Below the pieces are notes generated by a model. That model ran no database searches, was not told the DNA's origin, and worked only from the letters and a program-made list of their open reading frames with translations. Source: Jatrophihabitans sp. (GTDB taxonomy: Bacteria > Actinomycetota > Actinomycetes > Mycobacteriales > Jatrophihabitantaceae). Taken from it: a stretch of 64,000 bases of DNA. The DNA lies in NCBI GenBank assembly GCA_036399055.1, contig DASWNX010000004.1, positions 98,504-162,503 on the forward strand, given 5' to 3'. Of the stretch, positions 16,671 to 24,428 are shown in pieces. Numbering within the stretch: position 1 is the stretch's first letter; every line of letters begins with the position of its first letter. The position numbers and the translations under genes were made by a program.

Positions 16671-18014
16671 TCAGCGCAGGAAAACGCAGGTGCTGCGGGT
16701 GTTCGGGTCGGCGCTGTTCGAGATCACGCCGTCGCCACCGGGCGGCACCATCCGCCCTAAGCCGCCGGCGAGACCGTTCGGGGTCACGAAGGCCCCCCAG
16801 AGGATGCGCCAGTCCTGCCGTTCACCGGTCTGCGGGTCGATCACCCCCTCCTCGTTGGGCCGGACCTCCTGCTGGACCAGGGCGCCGGTGGCGGCGCCGG
16901 CCTCGATCACCTCTCGCCAGCGGCGCGGGTCCGCATAGCGGCCGACCACCACTCCCTGACCGCCGGAAAGGCCGGTGGGCTTAAGCACGAGTTCCTCCCG
17001 GCGCTCCCGGCACTCCTCGATCAGCCGACGGTCGACCGCGGTTCCCGGCCGGCCCAGCACACGACTCCACGGCACCAGCCGCTCGATCAGGCTCCGTTCC
17101 GCGGGGGTGAACGTGGCCGCGTCGGCGGCCCGCTCGGACAACAGCGCCAGCGTGCCCTTGTTGCCGAAGGGGTTGCTCGAGAACGGCGTCCACAGCACCA
17201 CGGCGCCGTCCTGATGGGCCCGGAACACCGGTTCCAGCAGGGCCTCGCCCTCGGGATGGGCGAGCATCTCCTCCAGGCCGAAGTAGCGCAGGATCAGATC
17301 GATCGGCGTTCCGTCGAGATGCGGCTTCCCGCGGACGAATTCGAGATCGCTGAGTTCGCCGACCCGGCTGGTCAAGCCATGCCCCATCAGCTGGTCGGCC
17401 AGGGCCTGACGCCGGTGGCCGTAGGCCGTCAACCCGCCCGGCGCCTCCAGGATGGCCACCACCGGATCGTCGACCGCGACCGGCTTGGCCGCCTCGCGCA
17501 GGGTGAGGGCGATGTCCGCGCCGGTGTCGTGCTGGCGCAGCCCGTGCTCGGCCGCGAACTGCGCGAATGCCGGCACTCGCAACATCGCCGAGCCGAGGAG
17601 CTCGGCCATCTCCATCCCGCCGACGGGACTGCCGACGTTGAACTCCAGGAGCCGGTAGGCGGCGCCGTCGTGGTACATGTCCGAGCGGCCGTACATCGGT
17701 GGCGGCGCGTCCCCCAGTCGCCGCATCAGCGCGGCGCGCCGCTCGTCGATACCCAAGAACTCGCAGAACCGGCCCAGGTCACCGTCGAAGCAGCGGGCCG
17801 GCAGCTCGGTGAGCAGGCCGAAGACGGCGGCCAGGTCGTCACCGAAGGCCCTCAGCTCCGCCTCGTCGGCGATCAGGGGCCGGGCCGCCACCCGCCACGA
17901 CTTGAGCCAGTCGACGGACACGTCCACCTCGGTCATCAGATGACGCAAACGGCTTCCTGGCTGGGCGCATTCGTTGAGGTAGGCCTCGGTGGCCCGGGCT
18001 GCGGTGTTCGGCAC
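16671..18014 (-). CDS. ATP-grasp protein of the glutathionylspermidine-synthase-like type
   Basis: A circularly permuted ATP-grasp protein. The middle holds YRLLEFNVGSPVGGMEMAEL, reminiscent of the FN-x-E substrate/metal-binding region. The C-terminal part has EELVLKPTGLSGGQGVVVGR, the ATP-binding Lys and glycine-rich loop, then ALVQQEVRPNEEGVID and RILWGAFVTPNG. The GTG at 18014 was chosen because GAAGGAG lies 9 bases upstream; it gives 447 residues. It sits 38 bases behind the MFS exporter in the minus-strand operon. The family joins amines to carboxylates, so this is a second amide-forming activity in BGC A, next to the two standard ATP-grasp ligases. Its specificity is unknown. Confidence 0.82.
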   Translation of the reverse strand: MPNTAARATEAYLNECAQPGSRLRHLMTEVDVSVDWLKSWRVAARPLIADEAELRAFGDDLAAVFGLLTELPARCFDGDLGRFCEFLGIDERRAALMRRLGDAPPPMYGRSDMYHDGAAYRLLEFNVGSPVGGMEMAELLGSAMLRVPAFAQFAAEHGLRQHDTGADIALTLREAAKPVAVDDPVVAILEAPGGLTAYGHRRQALADQLMGHGLTSRVGELSDLEFVRGKPHLDGTPIDLILRYFGLEEMLAHPEGEALLEPVFRAHQDGAVVLWTPFSSNPFGNKGTLALLSERAADAATFTPAERSLIERLVPWSRVLGRPGTAVDRRLIEECRERREELVLKPTGLSGGQGVVVGRYADPRRWREVIEAGAATGALVQQEVRPNEEGVIDPQTGERQDWRILWGAFVTPNGLAGGLGRMVPPGGDGVISNSADPNTRSTCVFLR

Positions 18015-18052
18015 GATGATCGGCTCCTTCGCCGGGTCGGGCTCTGCCTCGA

Positions 18053-19315
18053 TCAGGCAGGAGCGGGGATGTCGGCCGCCTGGCGGGCCTGGAGATGACC
18101 GAGAACGGCGCGGTATTGAACGATGATGACGACGCCCATCAGCACGTAGAGGGCGGCGATCCCCCAGGAACTCACGATCGCACCCAGCGAGATGGTCACC
18201 GCTGCCAGCGACTGGGCGAGGCGGATGTTGAGGTTGTATGCGGCCATGTAGCGGGTACGCCCCTGCTCGGGAACCAGTTCGGCCAGGATCGACTGCTTGA
18301 TCGGCACGTTCAGCAACTCGCCAAGGGTCAGCACGAGACAGGCCAGCAGCAGCACCCACGCCGAGTTGGTCACGGCCAGCACCGCGAACCCGGCGGTGTA
18401 CATCGTGATTCCGACGTAGAGCCGGGGCCGGTCGGAGACCCGGCGCAGCAGGACCTGGGAGAACAGCGCCAGGACGATGACCAGGATGGTGTTCTCGGCC
18501 TTGAGCAAACCGAGCATCCGAGGGCCGTCGATGTTGTCGAAGCCGAACAGGGACTGGGTAGGCATGTCGCCGGCCAGTCGGATGCCGACGTAGTTGTTCA
18601 TCTGGAGTTCGAGGGTCATGCCCAGGGTGGCCGCGAGCAACAACCGGGCGAACACCCGGTCGACGAAGACCAGCCGGTATCCGTCGATCATCTGGCTGAG
18701 CCCGTTCGGCCTGCTCGGCGCGGCGGGCGCCCCCGCCGCCGGCCGGGGCCGGGTCTCGGAGATGAGAAGCACGGTGGCGAGCAGGGAGCCGGCCATGCCC
18801 GCCGCCGCGATCACCAGCAGCAGGCCGAAGTGCGACCGGTAGAGGAAGCCACCGAGCATGGCCCCGATGGCCAGCGCCAGGTTCACCGCCCAGTAGTTGA
18901 CTGTGTAGACGAACTTGCGGTTCTCCGTGGTCGTCACGTCGACGATCATCGAATCGTTGGCCGGCATGGCCATGCTGGTGCTGAACTTGACCAGGCCGTA
19001 GCTGACATACACCGCCAGCGCTCCCCAGCCGGCCACGTGCGCCAGCGCCATCAATCCGAAGAAGGCGAACGCCGCCAGCTCGCCCACGATCAACACGGGC
19101 CGACGGCCCCAGGTGTCAGACAGATGGCCCCCGACGAGCATGGCCGCGATGGCCAGGACGGCCAGCAACAGCACCAGCGCGCCGGTGATCGCGGCGCCGA
19201 GACGCTCGGCCAGATAGATCGCGATGAAGATGCCGATCATGGAATCGGTGAGCCGCTGGATGAACATCACCGCCATCCGGACCCGGACGTTGCGCGGAAG
19301 CGCCATGAAGTTCAC
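18053..19315 (-). CDS. MFS transporter (12 TM), probable exporter
   Basis: Major facilitator superfamily protein of 420 residues with about 12 hydrophobic segments. The loop 2-3 motif GGHLSDTWGRRPVLIVGEL is intact. The N-terminus has the family-like RMAVMFIQRLTDSMIGIFIAIYL. The start is GTG, overlapping the stop of the upstream ATP-grasp gene (GTGA); an ATG three codons later is the alternative. It most probably exports the product of BGC A or gives self-protection, as judged from its place between two ligase genes. Confidence 0.88.
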   Translation of the reverse strand: MNFMALPRNVRVRMAVMFIQRLTDSMIGIFIAIYLAERLGAAITGALVLLLAVLAIAAMLVGGHLSDTWGRRPVLIVGELAAFAFFGLMALAHVAGWGALAVYVSYGLVKFSTSMAMPANDSMIVDVTTTENRKFVYTVNYWAVNLALAIGAMLGGFLYRSHFGLLLVIAAAGMAGSLLATVLLISETRPRPAAGAPAAPSRPNGLSQMIDGYRLVFVDRVFARLLLAATLGMTLELQMNNYVGIRLAGDMPTQSLFGFDNIDGPRMLGLLKAENTILVIVLALFSQVLLRRVSDRPRLYVGITMYTAGFAVLAVTNSAWVLLLACLVLTLGELLNVPIKQSILAELVPEQGRTRYMAAYNLNIRLAQSLAAVTISLGAIVSSWGIAALYVLMGVVIIVQYRAVLGHLQARQAADIPAPA

Positions 19316-20559
19316 GGGGTGACCACCTGCCCGGCCAGAGCGGGGGCCTCAACCTCGACAGTGATCATCGAGCGCACCCGGTCCGCGCGCTCGAGCGCCT
19401 GCGCGGCGTCGGCCCCGGTGAGAATGACGAACCCGTGGCGGGTCTTGGAGTTGACCGTCTGCGCAATCGTCTGGCCCACCTTGAACGGGAAGCTGACCGA
19501 GTCCACGAAGTCCAGTTCCCGCACGGCCTCCAGACCGCGCACCGCGCGCAGGACGCCCAGCGGCAGGTCGAGAAAGGCGATGTGCCCGACCGAACGTGAC
19601 CGCGGCGCTGCTGGGGCCCGACCAGCCAGCGCTGCGAACACCTCCTGCTTGACATCGATTCCGGTGGCCAGCTCAATGATCACCGGGATCTTGTCCCCGC
19701 CCAGGCGGGCCTGTGACTCCACGATCCGCGGGCCGTCGGCGGTGACGATCACTTCGGTGTGCGCCGGGCCGCACCGGTAACCCGCCGCGTCCAGCAGAGT
19801 CACCGCCAGGGCGGCCACCTGCCGGGTCTGGTCGCTGTCGGGCTCGGGAAACAGATGTCCCATCTCCACGAAATGCGGCAGCGGCCCCAGCAGTTTGCGG
19901 GTGACCCCGATGACGTGGTGGACCCCGTCAACGGTCAGCGTTTCCACGCTGAACTCCGGCCCCCGCAGGTACTCCTCGACCAGCAGCGGCCCGTCGTACT
20001 GGTAGCCGGCCAGGGACTGGCCCCAGGCCGGCAGGTCCGCCGGATCGGTGAGCAGGTAGGTCCCCCGGCTGCCGGCCAGGGTGGTCGGCTTGAGGACCAC
20101 CGGCAGCTCGAAATCAGCCAGTAACCCGGCCACCTCGCTCCAGTGCCCGGCCTCGGCGAACCGGACGGTGGAGATGCCGCGCTCGCGCAGCAGTCGGCGC
20201 ATGGCCAGCTTGTCGTTGACCAGCGTCACCGCCTCGGGCGGGTTGACCGCCCGACCCAGCTCGGCGGCCGTCTGGTACGCCGTCGCCATCGAGTCCTCGC
20301 TACCGAGGTGCCAGACGTAATCGGCGTTGAACTCCCGCACAGCCGCGCGGATCGCCTCCGCGTACGCCGTGCGGTCGGTGAAGTCCACCAGCCGGAATTC
20401 CTCCACCTGCGCCTGGACCTCCGCCAGGTACGCGCCGGCCTGCGAGCCGTAGAGCCGGTCGGCCACCGCCCGGTCCCAGATGGCACTGATGCGGAACCCT
20501 TCTTGATGGGCCTTGGCGATGTAGGCCTGGTAAGGCATCACCATGACGAGGTTCGACAT
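19312..20559 (-). CDS. ATP-grasp ligase 2
   Basis: ATP-grasp ligase of 415 residues. The N-terminal domain is Rossmann-like (LVMVMPYQAYIAKAHQEGF), followed by NDKLAMRRLLRERGIST, FELPVVLKPTTLAGSRGTYL (ATP-binding Lys), PLLVEEYLRGPEFSVETL and the metal site CGPAHTEVIVTADGPRIVESQARLGG. Where most relatives have EIN, this protein has ESQ, so one metal-binding Asn is replaced by Gln. The ATG at 20559 has GAGGAG 6 bases upstream. It is the first gene of the minus-strand operon. It is likely to form an amide bond between cluster-made acids and amines. Confidence 0.88.
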   Translation of the reverse strand: MSNLVMVMPYQAYIAKAHQEGFRISAIWDRAVADRLYGSQAGAYLAEVQAQVEEFRLVDFTDRTAYAEAIRAAVREFNADYVWHLGSEDSMATAYQTAAELGRAVNPPEAVTLVNDKLAMRRLLRERGISTVRFAEAGHWSEVAGLLADFELPVVLKPTTLAGSRGTYLLTDPADLPAWGQSLAGYQYDGPLLVEEYLRGPEFSVETLTVDGVHHVIGVTRKLLGPLPHFVEMGHLFPEPDSDQTRQVAALAVTLLDAAGYRCGPAHTEVIVTADGPRIVESQARLGGDKIPVIIELATGIDVKQEVFAALAGRAPAAPRSRSVGHIAFLDLPLGVLRAVRGLEAVRELDFVDSVSFPFKVGQTIAQTVNSKTRHGFVILTGADAAQALERADRVRSMITVEVEAPALAGQVVTP

Positions 20560-21289
20560 TCCGGTCTCCTCGAAAGTCGGTCGGATGAGCGCTTCACCGC
20601 GACCGGGACGCACGGGTGCGCGCGATCGCGGGTACGGACTGCCCGGTGAATCCCGCCGACTGTGGACGCGGACGACGGCGTGGGCGTTCGGCGCATCACT
20701 TGAGCCCTAGCTGGAAGGCGTCGTCGGAAGCGGCGCGCGCCGCGTCACTCGTCAGGTTCGGCGGACGTGCGGTGGTTCGCGGTGCGAACAGTGAGAACTG
20801 AGTCGTCCTCAGCTGGTGGGCGGGCGGAACTCAGGCTGGACGACGAGGCGCTGCCACCTGCCGTCGGCCTGCCTACGGACCACCTGGGCGCGGGCGCCCG
20901 AACCGTCTTTCGCCCGGTGTGGCGGTTAAGGCGATGTCGCCGAGGGCGAGGGTCGGAAGCGGCTCGATCCTCGGGCTTCAGGACCTTCTCGTTCTCGGGG
21001 CACGAAGTTCCTTCCATCGAGTCGAATGGCCCCATACTCCACATTTGTCCGTAATAAGTCCAGTGAAACTTTCCGTCGCCCCATGAACAGAGTCATGCGG
21101 GATCAGACCGTTCCGGGCCGTTCCGGGCCGTTCCGGGCCTTGATCGACTCGCCCAGTCCCGGCATTGGAGGACTCGGCCGGCACTGGCGACCGTCGCTGA
21201 CCGACCTCCGGCACGCCGGCTAAGCAGGGCTGAGAGAGCCGGCTCCGGGACGGAGCCGCCCCCGCTGCCCGGGATGACAGAATCGCGTT
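20560..21289. other. Intergenic region right of BGC A
   Basis: About 730 bases hold no gene I can support. The left part must contain the promoter of the minus-strand operon. The 20.97-21.09 kb part is lower in GC than its flanks. At 21110-21139 the decamer GTTCCGGGCC is repeated three times in tandem. Confidence 0.5.
21110..21139. repeat. Triple tandem decamer GTTCCGGGCC
   Basis: Three perfect head-to-tail copies of a 10-base unit in a non-coding stretch. Simple sequence repeat; no function inferred. Confidence 0.8.
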
Positions 21290-22027
21290 ATGGATGACGA
21301 TCTTCGGGTGCTCAGCGGCGGGGACGGCGATCCGCTGCTGCTTCTGCTGCACGGACTCGGCGCGACCGGCGACGTGTGGGCCGCGTGGCAACCGATGCTG
21401 GCTGACCGGTGGCCGGGCCGGTGGCTGGCGCCCGATCTGCCCGGTCACGGTGGCTCGGCGCCGCTGCCGGAGTACACGTTCGACGCTCTGGCCGCGGCGG
21501 TGCGACCGCTCGTGGAATCCGGCGGCCAGACCGTCGTGCTGGGGCATTCCCTGGGCGGGGTGGTCGGCCTCGCGCTGGCCGCCGCCGGGGCGCCGGTGGC
21601 CGCGGTCGCCGGGCTGGGGATCAAGGTCGCCTGGACCGACGAGGAGCTCGACAAGGCGCAGGCGCTGGCCCGTCGGCCGGTGACGTGGTTCGCCTCCCGC
21701 GAGGAGGCGGCTACCCGGCACCTGCGGGTGTCGGGGCTGGCGGGCCTGCTGGGCGCCGACGACCCGGCGGTGGCGGCCGGGCTGGTGGGGGAGGACGGCC
21801 GGTGGCGCCTCGCGCTGGACCCGCGCGCCTTCGGGGTCGGAGCGCCGGACATGGCCGGCCTGGTGGCACGCTCCCCGGCGGCGGTCACGCTGGCGCGCGG
21901 CGAGTTCGACCCGATGAACAGCGACGCCCAGCTCGGGCAGTGGGGCGTGCCGGTGGTGACCCTGCCCGGCCTGGGCCACAACGCGCATGTGGAGAGTCCC
22001 GAGCAGTGCCTGGGGCTGCTGGCGTAG
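21290..22027 (+). CDS. Alpha/beta hydrolase
   Basis: Alpha/beta-hydrolase fold protein of 245 residues. The oxyanion region LLLLLHGLGATGDVW, the nucleophile elbow VLGHSLGGVVG (Ser), the acid ARGEFDPM and the catalytic His in LPGLGHNAHVESPEQ are all in order, so it should be active. The cap domain (about residues 110-180) is small. It is not linked to BGC A by operon structure. The 33-base gap to the next gene suggests the two are cotranscribed. Substrate unknown. Confidence 0.88.
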   Translation: MDDDLRVLSGGDGDPLLLLLHGLGATGDVWAAWQPMLADRWPGRWLAPDLPGHGGSAPLPEYTFDALAAAVRPLVESGGQTVVLGHSLGGVVGLALAAAGAPVAAVAGLGIKVAWTDEELDKAQALARRPVTWFASREEAATRHLRVSGLAGLLGADDPAVAAGLVGEDGRWRLALDPRAFGVGAPDMAGLVARSPAAVTLARGEFDPMNSDAQLGQWGVPVVTLPGLGHNAHVESPEQCLGLLA

Positions 22028-22060
22028 CGGAACGGGCCGGCGCTGCGCTTGGATCACGCT

Positions 22061-22909
22061 ATGTCTAGCGAGAACATCCGACACCTGTGGCAGCTGTACG
22101 AGCCACTGCACGCGGTCACCTATTTCGGGACCCAGGCCCGAGCCGCCTTCGAGAGCGCCGGACTGCGCGGCTACTGGCGTGGCTACTTCGCCGGGCGAGC
22201 CGCTCCGCTCGGCGCGGTGACGGCCGCACCGGTCACCGCCGCGTTCTTCTCCTTCGCTCCGGCCATGGTGGCCCGTGCCGTGCCCGACGTGTGGCAGCGG
22301 GCCTCGCCGGAACAGGCTCTCACCGCTCGCCTCGACGGCGCGGTGGGCGTGCTGCGGGCGGTCCTGCCCGACGAGCCGGAACGCTGGGCGGCAGCCGCCG
22401 ACCTGTTGGAGACGGCGGTCCGGGCAGCGGTGACCGAGGGCCGGGTGCTCGGCGCGGCCAATGCCGCCTTGCCCCGCCCCACCGATCCGCTGGCCCGGTT
22501 GTGGCAGGCCGCCACGGTGCTGCGCGAGCACCGGGGCGACGGGCACGTCATCGCGCTGGTCGACGCCGAGTTGGACGGTTGCCAGGCGCTGGTGCTGCGC
22601 GATGGGCTGTACGGCGGCCGCGAACAGCTGCAACCCAACCGTGGCTGGACCGACAGCGAGTGGGACGCCGCAGCCCGGGCGCTGGTGCGACGAGGCTTGC
22701 TGGCAGACGACGGCCGGCCCACCGCCGGGGGAGAGGCCGCGCACCGGGCCGTGGAGAACCGCACCGACCGGCTGGCCGCCCAGCCCTGGATCGCGCTCGG
22801 TCCGGCCGAGCAGAGCCGGCTGGCGCAGCTGCTGGCGCCGCTGGCCGAGGCCGCCGCTGGGGTCGTCCCTTATCCCAACCCGATGGGCCTGCCTCGGCCT
22901 GCGGGGTGA
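22061..22909 (+). CDS. SCO6745-family protein
   Basis: Protein of 282 residues resembling the actinobacterial SCO6745 family (a winged-helix-like, otherwise uncharacterised group). Characteristic stretches are LYEPLHAVTYF at the N-terminus, YWRGYFAGRAAPLG, VTAAFFSFAPAMVARAVPDVW, and near the C-terminus GWTDSEWDAAARALVRRG. The ATG at 22061 was preferred over a TTG 12 bases upstream. The family has no established function; the C-terminal part looks like a small helix-turn-helix. A hairpin that may terminate transcription follows within 65 bases. Confidence 0.8.
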   Translation: MSSENIRHLWQLYEPLHAVTYFGTQARAAFESAGLRGYWRGYFAGRAAPLGAVTAAPVTAAFFSFAPAMVARAVPDVWQRASPEQALTARLDGAVGVLRAVLPDEPERWAAAADLLETAVRAAVTEGRVLGAANAALPRPTDPLARLWQAATVLREHRGDGHVIALVDAELDGCQALVLRDGLYGGREQLQPNRGWTDSEWDAAARALVRRGLLADDGRPTAGGEAAHRAVENRTDRLAAQPWIALGPAEQSRLAQLLAPLAEAAAGVVPYPNPMGLPRPAG

Positions 22910-22971
22910 GGATGCCTTTCGCGTCAAGGGCGCTCGCCTCGAGCGCGATGAGCTGGTTGTCGAACACAGAA

Positions 22972-23009
22972 GGGGCCCGTTCGGAAGCGACTGCCCCCGA
23001 ACCGGCCCC
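22972..23009. terminator. Strong hairpin after the SCO6745-family gene
   Basis: GGGGCCCGTTCGG pairs with CCGAACCGGCCCC (12 of 13 positions) around a 12-base loop. No T tract follows. It is well placed to end transcription of the gene upstream. Confidence 0.5.
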
Positions 23010-23167
23010 TGCCCAACCTTCCCTCGTTGGGCTTGTGCGCCGAAGATCGAGCGTCCTCGGCCAGGTTGTTCATGGGTACCGCGCGGCCAGCGCGGGGGTG
23101 CCACCGGCGTTATCTCCGCACACCGACACACCCGACCAGTTGAGACTCATCCTCCTCTCCTGTGAGC

Positions 23168-23262
23168 TGTCTGATGACAGACACACTATAAGACATCGAG
23201 GTCAGAAGCGTATAGGAGAACCAGTGGGGCGATCATCGGCCTCCGCATGATCGGGCCCCACC
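23168..23262 (+). promoter_or_regulatory. Inverted repeat, -10-like box and leader/hairpin upstream of the EamA gene
   Basis: TGTCTG-ATGA-CAGACA (23168-23183) is a perfect 16-base inverted repeat of operator type, directly followed by CTATAAGAC, a possible -10 box. Downstream, AGGAG precedes an 8-codon GTG frame (23224-23250) that lies inside a hairpin with arms GTGGGGC-GATCAT / ATGATC-(GG)-GCCCCAC. The order operator, -10 box, mini-ORF, hairpin resembles a regulated leader, but all parts are inferred from sequence shape only. Confidence 0.35.
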
Positions 23263-23356
23263 ACTAGTCGCTGCCGGCCCGCCCGGATGCCGCTGAGCCT
23301 GACTGAGGATCACCGCCGAACCGCCGCCAAACCACTTTTAATTTGCCCGATTTGCC

Positions 23357-23383
23357 GTAAACATAAGGATCTAGACGGTTTAC
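23357..23383. promoter_or_regulatory. Inverted repeat GTAAAC-N15-GTTTAC before the EamA gene
   Basis: Two perfect 6-base arms separated by 15 bases end 17 bases before the transporter start, in the most AT-rich part of the gap. A possible regulator site. Confidence 0.3.
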
Positions 23384-23399
23384 CTAGCGCCATGCGAAG

Positions 23400-24374
23400 A
23401 TGCTGCCCATGCCAGGAGTAGGCGCACCGCGCACCGGCCGTCCAGCGGCGCTCATGGCTGTGGCGCTGGCCGCTCTGCTCTGGAGCGTAGGCGCGGTCGT
23501 GGCGAGCGATCTGTTCGATCGGGGGGTGTCGCCGATGGAGCTGGTGGAGTTTCGCACCTTCATCACGGCGGCATGCTTGGGCGCGGTCGTGCTGTGGATG
23601 ACCCGGGCCAGGTCAGGCCGAGCCTCTCCCAAGGTCACGGCCGAGTGGCCATGGTTGGTCTGCTTCGGGCTGGCGATCGGCGTGGCTAACGCCTCGTTGT
23701 TCTTTGCCATCGACCATCTGCCCGTGGCTGTGGCCATCGTGTTGCAGAACTTGGCGCCGGCGTTCGTCGTCATGTGGGTCCTTCTCACCACGCGCCGCAT
23801 GCTGTCCGTCCGTGTCGCCGGTGGTCTGGCGCTCTCCTTGGCGGGCGTGATCTTCGTCGTCCAGTTGCCCACGACGCCCCTTGGCGACATAGACGCACTG
23901 GGCGTGATCTTCGGAATCACCACAGCGGCTGGCGTCGCTGCTTTCTCCTTGCTAGGAGCGCGAACATGCCGGATCTACGGCAGCGTTCGGGCCAACGCCG
24001 TGGCATTCGGTGTCTCCGCCGCCTGTTGGGCGCTGATCCAGGCGGTCCAAGGAGTGCCCAGCCTTGCCAGCCGCACTGACCTGTTACCGGAGGTTCTTGT
24101 CGTGGGGGTGCTTGGCACCTTCGCGCCGTTTCTGTTGTTCGCGTGGGGGACGGCACGGCTGGGGCCTGAGACGGGCGCGTTGAGCATCTCACTGGAACCG
24201 GTGTTCGCCGCGGCGCTGGCTTGGATCTGGCTGGGACAGTCACTCGCCGGGATGCAGATCCTCGGAGCTGTCGCCATCCTCGCGGGCATCGTCCGTGTGC
24301 AATCCGCTAGCCCGCTGCCCCCGGTCGAGGCCAGCGGGCCTTCTCAACGCGAGCAAGCTCCCAGGCCGGTGTAG
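23400..24374 (+). CDS. EamA/DMT-family transporter
   Basis: Drug/metabolite transporter superfamily protein of 324 residues with two EamA repeats and about ten hydrophobic segments (for example ALMAVALAALLWSVGAVVAS and VLVVGVLGTFAPFLLFAWGT). RLGPETGALSISLEPVFAA is the typical signature near the end of the second repeat, and IDHLPVAVAIVLQNLAPAFV that of the first. It probably exports an amino acid-like metabolite. It precedes the SARP gene by 54 bases and so is the first gene of BGC B. An internal ATG 9 bases further in is an alternative start. Confidence 0.88.
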   Translation: MLPMPGVGAPRTGRPAALMAVALAALLWSVGAVVASDLFDRGVSPMELVEFRTFITAACLGAVVLWMTRARSGRASPKVTAEWPWLVCFGLAIGVANASLFFAIDHLPVAVAIVLQNLAPAFVVMWVLLTTRRMLSVRVAGGLALSLAGVIFVVQLPTTPLGDIDALGVIFGITTAAGVAAFSLLGARTCRIYGSVRANAVAFGVSAACWALIQAVQGVPSLASRTDLLPEVLVVGVLGTFAPFLLFAWGTARLGPETGALSISLEPVFAAALAWIWLGQSLAGMQILGAVAILAGIVRVQSASPLPPVEASGPSQREQAPRPV

Positions 24375-24428
24375 GGCTCCTTCTAGGCGCGAGCCTCTCA
24401 ACGGCGAGATATCAAAAGGGGAACCTCC

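Noticed and set aside
20767-21054. 95-codon plus-strand frame in the gap right of BGC A
   Set aside because: No Shine-Dalgarno sequence, Arg-rich composition expected from GC-rich noncoding DNA, no family features.
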